In this document: one piece after another, positions 48,787-56,934 of the stretch
Position numbering within the stretch: position 1 is the stretch's first letter
How the letters are laid out: every line of letters begins with the position of its first letter
Assembly: GCF_012241385.1 (NCBI RefSeq)
Contig: NZ_JAAVXB010000003.1
Coordinates: forward strand, 62,001 to 126,000
Direction: 5' to 3'
Length of the DNA: 64,000 nucleotides
DNA from: Solimonas marina
GTDB lineage: Bacteria; Pseudomonadota; Gammaproteobacteria; Nevskiales; Nevskiaceae
Translations under genes and position numbers: made by a program
The notes under the pieces: model-generated
What the model saw: the letters and a program-made list of their open reading frames with translations, nothing else
What the model was told of the DNA's origin: nothing
Database searches by the model: none

Positions 48787-49562
48787 ACGCCGGGCGCGCC
48801 AGGGAAGCCGACGTAGTACTGGCCGGTCAGCATGCCGCCGTCGACGGCGATCTCCGCGCCGCAAAGATAGGACGAATCGTCGCTGGCCAGGAACAGCGAG
48901 GTGCGCGCCACTTCGTCGGCGTCGCCGACGCGTTGCAACGGCACCATGGCGTAGCGCTTGTTGACCTCGGCGCGTGCCTCCGAATAGGGATTGCCCATCG
49001 CCGTATCGATCCCACCCGGATGGATGGAGTTGACGCGTACGCCGCGATGTCCGTATTCCATCGCCGCGACGCGGGTCAGGCCGCGGATGCCCCATTTACT
49101 GGCGCTGTAGGCGCCGAGGCCGTTGGCGCCCTTCATGCCGTCGACCGACGACACGTTGACGATGCTGCCGCGTCCGCGCGCCAGCATGTGTGCGCCGACG
49201 ATCCTGACACCGAGAAAAGTGCCGAGCAGATTGATGTCGATGACGCGCTCGAATTCACTTTTCTCGGTTTCGGCCAGCGTGCGGAACACAAGGACGCCGG
49301 CATTGTTGACGAGGACGTCGACCGGACCGAAGACGTCGGTGGCGGTGTCGAGCACCTGTTGCCACTGCGCTTCGTCACGGACGTCATGCGCGACGAAGCG
49401 TGCCGCCGTGCCGAGTTCGCGCGCGAGTGCGGCGCCATCGTCCTCCAGGACATCGCTGATCACCACGCGCGCGCCCTCTCGGACGAACAGACGGGCAGTG
49501 GAGGCACCCATCCCGCGCGCACCACCGGTGATGATGGCGACCTTGTCGCGCAGTCTCGACAT
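48783..49562 (-). CDS. 3-alpha/20-beta-hydroxysteroid-dehydrogenase-like SDR
   Basis: 259-aa classical SDR. Cofactor motif TGGARGMGASTARLF (about 12–26), Asp in VISDVLEDD favouring NAD, NNAGVL, catalytic Ser in NVSSVDG, and Tyr-x3-Lys in YSASKWGIRGLTR. The last motif with KWG, and the NSIHPGGIDT loop, resemble Streptomyces 3-alpha,20-beta-hydroxysteroid dehydrogenase. I chose ATG 49562, 6 nt after GAGGAG; an ATG 6 bp upstream abuts that site. It is translationally coupled to the following methyltransferase and divergent from the TonB-dependent receptor. Confidence 0.86.
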   Translation of the reverse strand: MSRLRDKVAIITGGARGMGASTARLFVREGARVVISDVLEDDGAALARELGTAARFVAHDVRDEAQWQQVLDTATDVFGPVDVLVNNAGVLVFRTLAETEKSEFERVIDINLLGTFLGVRIVGAHMLARGRGSIVNVSSVDGMKGANGLGAYSASKWGIRGLTRVAAMEYGHRGVRVNSIHPGGIDTAMGNPYSEARAEVNKRYAMVPLQRVGDADEVARTSLFLASDDSSYLCGAEIAVDGGMLTGQYYVGFPGAPGV

Positions 49563-49807
49563 TGGCATCTCCTCGTGCGTGCCTGCACGGTCTTCGCCGT
49601 GCGCGTCCCATCGTGACATGCGCCAGAGGCGGCGGGCCTCGTCCGGATGTGCGAAGGCCTCCCGCACTTCTCGTCTTTCCGGATGAGGGACGCGCCGCGG
49701 TGAGCGCCGACGATACCCAGCGCAAGTTGCCGCGACGTACGGCGACGCAGACGCCGCAGGGGGAAGACCGGCGCCGTCGAACCCGACACACGCAAATGAG
49801 GAGAGTC

Positions 49808-52078
49808 ATGAGCCACTTCGAACGCAGGCGCCCCGGCGCTGCCGCCATGCTGTTGCCGTTGCCGCTACTGTTTTGCCACCCGGCTGTCGCGCAGGATGCG
49901 CCGCCGGCACAGCCGGCCGATGCCAGCGACAAGATCGCTGAAGTCGTCGTTACCGCGCAGCGCCGCGAACAGAAGCTGCAGGACGTGCCGATCGCCGTGA
50001 CGGCGCTGAGCGCCGAACAGGTGCAGGATCGCGGCATCCAGAACGTCAGCGACCTGTCGGCTTTGGCGCCGGGCCTGCAAATCAGCAAGACCGCATCGAA
50101 CACGACGATCTCGCAGATCACGATTCGTGGTTTGTCGCAGATCAACCCCGCGATCTACTGGGACCCGGCGGTCGGCATTTATGTCGACGGCGTCTATATC
50201 GGCAAGGCGCAGGGCTCGGTCTTCGATATCGTCGACCTCGAGCGCGTCGAGGTGTTGCGTGGCCCGCAAGGCACGCTGTACGGCCGCAACACGCTGGCCG
50301 GCGCCATCAACCTGATCACCAAGCGCCCGTCCGGCGAGTTTGGCGGCACGGTCAGCGTCGAGGCCGGCAACTACGATGCGCTGACCACCAAGGCCAGCAT
50401 CGACCTGCCGAAGATGGGCATCGTCAGCATGTCGCTGGCGGCGCGCCAGGAACAGCGCGACGGCTGGGTCAATACCTCACGCGACAGCTCGACCAGTGAG
50501 CTCAACAATCGCAACGGCAACGGCCTGCGCTTCGCTGCCGACTTCGACTTTGCGCCGTCACTGCTCGGCGAATATCGCTTCGACCGCAGCGTCGTCGACC
50601 AGACGCCGAACTGGGATCAGCTGTATCGCATCGATACCGACTTCGGCATTTATCCCGGCCTCACCGATTACGCGTCGCACCAGCGCCAGACGCACGCCGA
50701 TCTCGACGCGCCGATGTTCGAGAAGGCGCGCATCATGGGCCACGCGTTCACGCTGAACTGGGACGCCGATGACGCCAACACCTTCAAGTCCATCACCGGC
50801 TATCGGACCATGCGCTGGGACGATTCGCTGGACCTCGACGGTTCGCCCAATGATGTCGCGTTCACGCAGCGCTTCACGCATTACCACCAGTTTTCGCAGG
50901 ACCTGCAGTGGCTCGGTCATACCGATCGCCTGAACTGGGTCGGCGGCCTGTACTACTTCGGCGACGACGGTGACACCGATAATCCGCAGCACTTCTTCAG
51001 CCACTCGGCCAACTACGATTCGAGCTATGGCACCAAGACGCACGCGTATTCGGGCTATGGCCAGCTCGACTACAAGCCGCTCGATCCGCTGACCCTCAGC
51101 GCCGGCCTGCGCTACACGCGCGAGAAGAAGGATCTGACGCGGACCTTCGGCATCGTCGGCGCGGGCGATTATCTGATCCCGCCCGGCACGTCGGCGCACA
51201 AGACCTTCAGTGCGACGACGCCAATGGCCTCGATCGCGTGGCAGATGACGCCGCACGTCAACACCTATCTGCGCTATGCCGAAGGCTTCAAGAGCGGTGG
51301 CTTCAACGGCGAGTACAGCGATCCGACCGCTAGCTCCGAAGACAACATTGACGAAACCAAGACGCCGTTCAAACCGGAGAAGCAGCGCAGCTACGAACTT
51401 GGCAGCAAGACCACCTGGCTCGACGGCCGTGCGCTGCTCAATGCCGCCGTCTACTACAACAAGGCCAAGGATCTGCAGGAATCGATCTTCCTCGGTCAGG
51501 GCGCAGCCGCGACCAGTGTCCGCAACGCCGGCAAGGCGACGATCTACGGTGCAGAACTCGAAGGCCAGCTGTCACTCGGCCATGGCTCTCGGCTCGGCTT
51601 CAACTACGCGTATCTGCACACCAAGTACGACCAGTTCATCGACGAAGGCCAGGACGTCGCCGACAACCGTGCGTTCGTCCATGCGCCGAAAAACACGGCC
51701 AACGTCTATCTCGATCTGCGTCTCGCGCACTTCGAGTTCACCGATCTGCGGGCCCTGGTCGATTACGCGTATACCGACTCGTTCTACACCTATGCCTATC
51801 AGCTCAGCGGTCCGGGCGACGCGCGCTACGATGCGAGCAAGCAGGTGGCGGGCGATACCGAGGTTCCATCGACGAGTTTGCTCAACCTGCGCCTGGCCTT
51901 GGCCAACATGAAGCTCGGCAGCAATGCGATCGGTGAGGTGGCGGTCTGGTGTCGCAACGTCACGGACGAAGACGCGCCGACCAACTTCATCGACTTCGGG
52001 CCAGCGTTCGGCAATCTGACGGTCGCCAACTTCAACGATCCGCGGACCTTCGGGATCACAGGCATCGTGCGCTGGTAA
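49808..52078 (+). CDS. TonB-dependent outer-membrane receptor
   Basis: 756-aa outer-membrane receptor. A signal peptide (about 1–30, ending AVAQD) is followed by a TonB box (IAEVVVTAQRR, about 43–53), the plug domain (VPIAVTALSAEQVQDRGI…VEVLRGPQGTLYGRNTLAGAINLIT, quoted in parts) and a 22-strand-type barrel ending in a TFGITGIVRW beta-signal with C-terminal Trp. This subclass is abundant in sphingomonads and Nevskiales and takes up diverse organic substrates, not only siderophores. ATG 49808 has a GAGGAG site. It is divergent from the HSD-like SDR and may import the catabolic substrate. Confidence 0.95.
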   Translation: MSHFERRRPGAAAMLLPLPLLFCHPAVAQDAPPAQPADASDKIAEVVVTAQRREQKLQDVPIAVTALSAEQVQDRGIQNVSDLSALAPGLQISKTASNTTISQITIRGLSQINPAIYWDPAVGIYVDGVYIGKAQGSVFDIVDLERVEVLRGPQGTLYGRNTLAGAINLITKRPSGEFGGTVSVEAGNYDALTTKASIDLPKMGIVSMSLAARQEQRDGWVNTSRDSSTSELNNRNGNGLRFAADFDFAPSLLGEYRFDRSVVDQTPNWDQLYRIDTDFGIYPGLTDYASHQRQTHADLDAPMFEKARIMGHAFTLNWDADDANTFKSITGYRTMRWDDSLDLDGSPNDVAFTQRFTHYHQFSQDLQWLGHTDRLNWVGGLYYFGDDGDTDNPQHFFSHSANYDSSYGTKTHAYSGYGQLDYKPLDPLTLSAGLRYTREKKDLTRTFGIVGAGDYLIPPGTSAHKTFSATTPMASIAWQMTPHVNTYLRYAEGFKSGGFNGEYSDPTASSEDNIDETKTPFKPEKQRSYELGSKTTWLDGRALLNAAVYYNKAKDLQESIFLGQGAAATSVRNAGKATIYGAELEGQLSLGHGSRLGFNYAYLHTKYDQFIDEGQDVADNRAFVHAPKNTANVYLDLRLAHFEFTDLRALVDYAYTDSFYTYAYQLSGPGDARYDASKQVAGDTEVPSTSLLNLRLALANMKLGSNAIGEVAVWCRNVTDEDAPTNFIDFGPAFGNLTVANFNDPRTFGITGIVRW

Positions 52079-52083
52079 GTGCA

Positions 52084-52112
52084 GTGCACACGGTCACCGA
52101 GGCCGTGTGCAC
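52084..52112 (+). terminator. stem-loop after the TonB-dependent receptor
   Basis: Perfect 10-bp inverted repeat GTGCACACGG / CCGTGTGCAC with a 9-nt loop, 5 bp after the receptor stop codon. The tail is only CGGTTTCG, so efficiency is uncertain. The remaining 164 bp to the next gene show no feature. Confidence 0.5.
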
Positions 52113-52276
52113 CGGTTTCGATGGAGGCGCGCCCGGCGCCGTATCGCTGGGCGCGTGGCTGTGCAATGCTGTGCTGGGGTTCCGATTCGGATCAGCGCAT
52201 GTCGACGACTGCATTTCCTCCATCTTCTGGCGCCTGCCTCGGGCGGCCGCCGCGGCATCGTGGGTGAGGGGCTAGG

Positions 52277-52909
52277 GTGAGCGGCGGCATGCGCGCCTGG
52301 TACGAGCGGCATCTGCTGCCATGCCTGCTCGACATCGTCTGCGGCATGCGGATGATTCGACGCCAGCGGCAGGCGGTCGTGCCGACCGTGCAGGGCCGGG
52401 TGCTGGAGATCGGCATCGGCACCGGCCTCAATCTGGAGCACTACGACCGGACGCGCATCTCGACCGTGATCGGTCTTGATCCCGGCGTCGACATGCATCC
52501 GCTTGCACAGCGTCGCGCCCGGCGCTTGGGGCTGCCGGTCGAGATCGTCGGCCTGTCGGCCGAACGGATTCCGTTCGACGATGCCAGCTTCGACACCGTG
52601 CTGGTCACTTATTCGTTGTGCACCATTGCCGACCCGCTTGCTGCGTTGCGCGAGATGCATCGCGTGCTGCGCGCCGAGGGGCGGCTGGTCTTCTGCGAGC
52701 ATGGCCGCGCACCAGAGGCTGCGGTGCAGCGCTGGCAGCAACGCCTGACGCCGCCATGGTCGAAGATCGCCGGCGGCTGCCATCTCGATCGCGATGTCCC
52801 GGCGTTGTTGGCGCAAGCCGGCTTTCGCACCATCGAGCTGCAGACCGGCTACCTGCCCGGGCCGCGCCCGTTCACCTACCACTACTGGGGGAGCGCGACG
52901 CCGCGTTGA
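52277..52909 (+). CDS. class I SAM-dependent methyltransferase (UbiE-like)
   Basis: 210-aa methyltransferase. Motif I is VLEIGIGTGLNLEHY (about 42–56), then GLDPGVDMHPLAQRRARRLG, FDDASFDTVLVTYSLCTIADP (quoted as FDDASFDTVL and TYSLCTIADP), and HRVLRAEGRLVFCEHGRAP, the usual methyltransferase-11 pattern. The C-terminus (PWSKIAGGCHLDRDVPALL and LPGPRPFTYHYWG) matches phospholipid/quinone-type methyltransferases such as phosphatidylethanolamine N-methyltransferase-like proteins. The GTG start is weakly supported. Substrate unknown. Confidence 0.83.
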   Translation: MSGGMRAWYERHLLPCLLDIVCGMRMIRRQRQAVVPTVQGRVLEIGIGTGLNLEHYDRTRISTVIGLDPGVDMHPLAQRRARRLGLPVEIVGLSAERIPFDDASFDTVLVTYSLCTIADPLAALREMHRVLRAEGRLVFCEHGRAPEAAVQRWQQRLTPPWSKIAGGCHLDRDVPALLAQAGFRTIELQTGYLPGPRPFTYHYWGSATPR

Positions 52910-52928
52910 GCGGCGCCGCGCACGCGGC

Positions 52929-53243
52929 TCAACCGACCACGACCTCGCTGATCTGCAGGACCGGCTGCAGGTCGGTGTAGTTTGGAATGTCGCCGAGAAT
53001 TTCCTGGGTGTGCGGACCGAAGCCGCGCTGGAAGTCCTCGACCGAATCGCAGTAGATGTGGCACATGCCGACGTAGGTGGCCGGCGCATCCGGCGCGCCG
53101 CCGGCCAGGCCACGATCGATCGTGTAGTACTTGCACAGGTCGCCCATGCGCGCCTTGACCAGCGGCAGATGCTTGTCGCGGTAGTAGTCGTGATCGAATC
53201 GCGCGCCCGGCGTATTCGGATACATCACACTGACCTTGATCAT
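52929..53243 (-). CDS. EthD-family ferredoxin-like protein
   Basis: 104-aa protein of the dimeric alpha-beta-barrel EthD family. It starts IKVSVMYPNTPGARFDHDYYRDKHLPLV, the family's opening strand and DHDYYRDKH helix, and ends IPNYTDLQPVLQISEVV. EthD is needed for ether-oxidising cytochrome P450 systems, and relatives act as monooxygenases or decarboxylases in catabolic clusters. Here the gene diverges from the DUF1302 gene; an AGGAG ribosome site precedes the ATG. Role in the cluster unknown. Confidence 0.88.
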   Translation of the reverse strand: MIKVSVMYPNTPGARFDHDYYRDKHLPLVKARMGDLCKYYTIDRGLAGGAPDAPATYVGMCHIYCDSVEDFQRGFGPHTQEILGDIPNYTDLQPVLQISEVVVG

Positions 53244-53282
53244 CGGTTTTCTCCTCGTGGGTCTATGGGTGCCGGGTCACGG

Positions 53283-53305
53283 CAGTGCCCAGTATGCCGG
53301 CACTG
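53283..53305. promoter_or_regulatory. CAGTGCC-N9-GGCACTG dyad between ethD and DUF1302
   Basis: A perfect 7-bp inverted repeat with a 9-bp spacer in the 195-bp divergent region. A plausible regulator-binding site; no matching factor can be named. Confidence 0.4.
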
Positions 53306-53438
53306 ACGACGCGCTGTCGCGCGAGCCGTCAGCGGACGGGGCCATCATGGCTACTCATTTCGGGTGAGGCCCTGTCTGCGCGCTACTCCTACGGTTACGC
53401 CTGCGGTAAATCCGAAAAGATTCCGGGGAGACGAGCCG

Positions 53439-55376
53439 ATGCAAAAGCCGGCCGCAAGGACAATGAAAAAATCAGGGTGGGTGGCGCTGCTGGCGTCGAT
53501 GGGCGTCGGTCTTTCGATGTCGGCACATGCCGGCTCTTTCGACTTCGGTGCCGACACGACGCTCGACTACAAGGCGACGGTCAACTACGGCCTGGCGATC
53601 CGCACCAACAGTCAGGACAAGCGCCTGATCAATGCGCCGGTCGAGGAGTTCACCTCGGAGCTCTTCCCGACGCTGCCGGACGATCAGCCGCAACAGATCT
53701 TCCGCTTCGAGCGACAGGGACTTTCGCAGTCGAAGAATTCAGATGACGGCGACCGCAACTTCGACAAGTGGGCGCTGATTCATAACCGGCTCAGTGCCTA
53801 CGGCGAACTGCAGTTGCATCACAAGGATTACGGCGCGGTGCTCAGCGGCTCGGCGTTCTACGATGACGTCTACCATCATCTCAACGACAACGATTCGCCG
53901 GACGACGTCAACAAGTTCGGACCGGACGGCCTGACGCCCGACCCGAACTATCGCAAGTTCACGACCGAGACCCGCTTCCGCGACGGTCAGCGCGCGCGCC
54001 TGCTCGAAGCCTATCTGTACGGCAGCTGGTACATCGGCGATCAGGGCATGCTCAACGTCCGTATCGGCCAGCAGCTCGTCGCCTGGGGCGAAAGCCTGTT
54101 CCTGTCCGGCATCGCCAGCGCGCAGAGCCAGGCTGACGCGACCAAGGCCTTCGTGCCCGGCACGGAGATCAAGGACATTCTGCTGCCGACCAATCAGATC
54201 GCCATCAACTACGGTGTGAACTACGATCTGACGCTGCTCGGCTACTACAAGTTCGACTTTCGCGAAAACGAGATTTTCCCGGAAGGCGACTACTTCTCGC
54301 CGTCCGATGCGGTCGGCCCGGGCTCGCGCTTCGTCTATGGTTCCGCCAACCCGCTCTACGGCGGCCCTGGCAGCTGTCAGGGTTTGCTGACCAATCTGTC
54401 GGTGGCCGGCGTGCCGACGCCGGTGACGCCCGCCATCGAGAATCTGGTCTGCGACGTGGTGCTCGCGCCGCTCGGCCAGTTGTCGAATGCGCCGCCCTAC
54501 ATCTACACCTATCGCGGCAAGGACATCACGCCGAGCAAGTGGGGGCAATGGGGCGTTGGCGTCAAATACCAGGTCACGCCGACCACCAACATCGGCCTCT
54601 ACCATCTGCGCTATGACGACGCCAACCCGTCGGTGAAGTACAACGTTGGCTACGCGCCGTTCGGCTATATCGGCAATACCGCGGTGACGACGCAGATCAT
54701 CAACCAGCTGGTGCCGACCAGCTACAACGTCAAGTACTACAGCGGTATCCAGATGACGTCGCTGGCGTATTCGACGACGCTGCTGGGCCTCAACGTTGCC
54801 GGCGAAATCAATTATCGCGACGGTGCGCCGACGCCGATCGAAACCGAGATCTCCGGCCACCTGAGCCCCGTCTACACGCGCTCCAAGAGCACGCAGGCCC
54901 TGTTGTCGGCGATCTACGCCGGCAATCCGCGCATGTTCTTCAACGATCTGGCGATCGTTACCGAGGTCGGCTATCTGCACATGAACAGCGTCGACCGCGT
55001 CGACTCGTCGCCCGGCATCATCGTCGTCGACGGCGGCAAGAAGCTGTTCTACAACCGCAACGCGTACGGCGGCAATGTGCTGGTGATTCCGACCAAGCAC
55101 AACTTCGCGCCCGGTTGGGACTTGAGCACGCCGATGACGTTCGCGTACCTGAAGGGCAATCCGGCCATCGCCGGCTCGTTCGGCGCGCTGTACGGCGACG
55201 GTGACATGCGCGCCAGTCTCGGCGTCAGCATGACCTATCTGGAAAACACGCAGTTCGCGTTCGGCTACAACTGGTTCTTCGGTGATGCCGGCAAGACCAT
55301 CAAGGACAGCACGCTGGCCGCCAACCCCTACGTCGATCGCGACTATGCGACGTTCAACATCAAATACAACTTCTGA
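53439..55376 (+). CDS. DUF1302 outer-membrane protein
   Basis: 645-aa exported protein. Signal peptide at about 1–35 (MKKSGWVALLASMGVGLSM, ending SAHAG), then a long beta-strand-rich region predicted as an outer-membrane channel: FGADTTLDYKATVNYGLAIR, RIGQQLVAWGESLF, ITPSKWGQWGVGVKYQVTP, closing with YATFNIKYNF and C-terminal Phe. DUF1302 proteins co-occur with DUF1329 proteins in steroid, terpene and aromatic degraders and are thought to be uptake channels or exporters' partners. ATG 53439 (GGGGAG upstream) precedes a second possible ATG at 53463. The DUF1329 gene lies 7.5 kb downstream instead of next to it. Confidence 0.92.
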   Translation: MQKPAARTMKKSGWVALLASMGVGLSMSAHAGSFDFGADTTLDYKATVNYGLAIRTNSQDKRLINAPVEEFTSELFPTLPDDQPQQIFRFERQGLSQSKNSDDGDRNFDKWALIHNRLSAYGELQLHHKDYGAVLSGSAFYDDVYHHLNDNDSPDDVNKFGPDGLTPDPNYRKFTTETRFRDGQRARLLEAYLYGSWYIGDQGMLNVRIGQQLVAWGESLFLSGIASAQSQADATKAFVPGTEIKDILLPTNQIAINYGVNYDLTLLGYYKFDFRENEIFPEGDYFSPSDAVGPGSRFVYGSANPLYGGPGSCQGLLTNLSVAGVPTPVTPAIENLVCDVVLAPLGQLSNAPPYIYTYRGKDITPSKWGQWGVGVKYQVTPTTNIGLYHLRYDDANPSVKYNVGYAPFGYIGNTAVTTQIINQLVPTSYNVKYYSGIQMTSLAYSTTLLGLNVAGEINYRDGAPTPIETEISGHLSPVYTRSKSTQALLSAIYAGNPRMFFNDLAIVTEVGYLHMNSVDRVDSSPGIIVVDGGKKLFYNRNAYGGNVLVIPTKHNFAPGWDLSTPMTFAYLKGNPAIAGSFGALYGDGDMRASLGVSMTYLENTQFAFGYNWFFGDAGKTIKDSTLAANPYVDRDYATFNIKYNF

Positions 55377-55412
55377 TCGACATCGCCACTGCTTGGCGGT
55401 GGATTACCGTTT

Positions 55413-55474
55413 CCCGGCGGATTCGCCGGGTCTCACCTGCGCGGTCGGACTCCTCCGCCGCGCAGGTGCTTTTG
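55413..55474 (+). terminator. two hairpins after DUF1302, before the flavin reductase
   Basis: CCCGGCG-gatt-CGCCGGG (55413–55430) is followed by an 11-bp stem CACCTGCGCGG / CCGCGCAGGTG (55434–55468) with tail CTTTTG. The second stem ends 28 bp before the next start codon, so it may attenuate read-through. Confidence 0.55.
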
Positions 55475-55496
55475 TCGCCATTTTCCGGAGCTTGCC

Positions 55497-56462
55497 GTGA
55501 ATGCCGCCGTCTTCGATGCCGGTGAATTCCGCAAGGCGCTCGGCGCGTTTGCGACCGGCGTCACCATCATCACTACGCGCGCCGCCGACGGCACGCCGGT
55601 CGGCTTGACCGCCAACAGCTTCAACTCGGTGTCGCTGAATCCGCCGCTGGTGCTGTGGAGTCTGGCCAACAGCTCGGCGAGCCTCGAGGTCTTTCGCAAC
55701 GCCGAGCACTGGGCGGTGCACGTCCTGGCCACCGATCAGGAGGATTTGTCCGGACGCTTCGCCAAACGCGGCATCGACAAGTTCGCCGGACTCGAATGCG
55801 ACACAGGGGCGGGCGGTGTGCCCTTGTTGCGCGGCTGTACCGCGCGCTTCGAATGCCGTACGGCCTTTCAGTACGAAGGCGGCGATCACCTGATCTTCGT
55901 TGGCGAAGTGCAGGCTTTCGATCGCGCCGAGTCGGCGCCATTGGTTTTCCATGGTGGTCGCTATGCACATGCCACGCATCGCGATGCGCCGGGCCTGCAG
56001 CCACGCACCGCGCACCTTGCCGGCAGCTTTTCCGAGGACTTTCTCGGCTACCTGCTCGGGCGCAGCCATTTCCGCTTCTTTGCCCCGTTGCGCGAGGCGC
56101 TGGATGGCGAAGGGCTGAGCGACATGGAGTTCTACGTGTTGTCGACACTGACGCTGAAGCCGGAGCTGACCGCGCAAGAGCTGGCCGACGGCATGGCCGG
56201 CGTGCTCGATGACCGACGCAAGGCGGCGCTCGACTCGCTGGTGGGCCGCGAGATGGCGAGCTACCGCAACGACGGCGTCATCGCTTATGAACTGACCGAG
56301 CACGGCCGCGAGGTTGCCTTGCGTCTGATCTCGCGCGCCAAGGCCCTGGAGTCACAGGTCATCGAGCGCCTGGGCCCCGACGCCGCCATTCTGAAGTCGC
56401 TGCTCAATCGCCTGCTCGCGGAAATCGATCCGAGCGCGGCGACACTCTGGCAGGCGCCCTGA
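55497..56462 (+). CDS. flavin reductase fused to a MarR-like domain (HsaB-like)
   Basis: 321-aa two-domain protein. Residues about 1–160 are an HpaC/HsaB-type flavin reductase (FRKALGAFATGVTIITTRA, GLTANSFNSVSLNPPLVLWS, HWAVHVLATDQEDLSGRFA, and the C-terminal GGRYAHATHR). Residues about 175–315 form a MarR-like winged helix (LSDMEFYVLSTLTLKPELTAQELADGM, quoted in family order, then GVIAYELTEHGREVALRLI). HsaB supplies reduced flavin to HsaA; a partner hydroxylase is at 37.5 kb. The extra domain could tie activity to a ligand or to DNA. GTG start with GGAG upstream. Domain fusion is seen; partner and function are inferred. Confidence 0.85.
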   Translation: MNAAVFDAGEFRKALGAFATGVTIITTRAADGTPVGLTANSFNSVSLNPPLVLWSLANSSASLEVFRNAEHWAVHVLATDQEDLSGRFAKRGIDKFAGLECDTGAGGVPLLRGCTARFECRTAFQYEGGDHLIFVGEVQAFDRAESAPLVFHGGRYAHATHRDAPGLQPRTAHLAGSFSEDFLGYLLGRSHFRFFAPLREALDGEGLSDMEFYVLSTLTLKPELTAQELADGMAGVLDDRRKAALDSLVGREMASYRNDGVIAYELTEHGREVALRLISRAKALESQVIERLGPDAAILKSLLNRLLAEIDPSAATLWQAP

Positions 56463-56583
56463 GCGTCTGACGGCGCCGGGAGGTCCGCTTGATGAGTCGG
56501 GCTCACCTCCCGCAATCGGATGGGGTTTGCCGAAGGCGGGTGGCATACAGTGGCGCCATTCCGATCAATCAGGAGGAGCGGTA

Positions 56584-56892
56584 ATGGCGACGGCACTGAA
56601 GCCCGGCTCGCGCTTCAAGAGCGCGGTCTGCGACACGCAAGTGATGGTGGTCAAGGCCCCGGCCGGTGAGCACGAACTGTGCTGCGGCGGCGTTGCGATG
56701 CTGGCGCCGACTGCCAGCGGCGAGGGCGCACTGGACGCCAACTTCGCCAGCGGCACCTTGATTGGCAAGCGCTACGTCAATGAAGACGAGTCTCTGGAGT
56801 TGCTGTGCACGAAGGGCGGGCAGGGCTCGCTGAGCCTCGGCGCGACGCCGCTCGACGTCAAGCAGGCCAAGCAGCTGCCGTCTTCCGATTAA
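56584..56892 (+). CDS. small conserved protein of unknown function
   Basis: 102-aa soluble protein without signal peptide or membrane helix. It starts MATALKPGSRFKSAVCDTQV and has a compact, beta-rich composition with three Cys in two clusters (Cys17; Cys–Cys in ELCCGGVAML), then DANFASGTLIGKRYVNEDESLELLCTKGG (quoted in part). I recognise no named family, although comparable small proteins precede acyl-CoA ligase genes elsewhere. It has a strong GGAGGA ribosome site and begins the operon that leads into the acyl-CoA ligase 42 bp downstream. Possibly a small acyl- or metal-binding accessory. Confidence 0.7.
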   Translation: MATALKPGSRFKSAVCDTQVMVVKAPAGEHELCCGGVAMLAPTASGEGALDANFASGTLIGKRYVNEDESLELLCTKGGQGSLSLGATPLDVKQAKQLPSSD

Positions 56893-56934
56893 CGCGGCGC
56901 CACGTGCGGCGCGACGCAGCAAATAAACCTGGCC

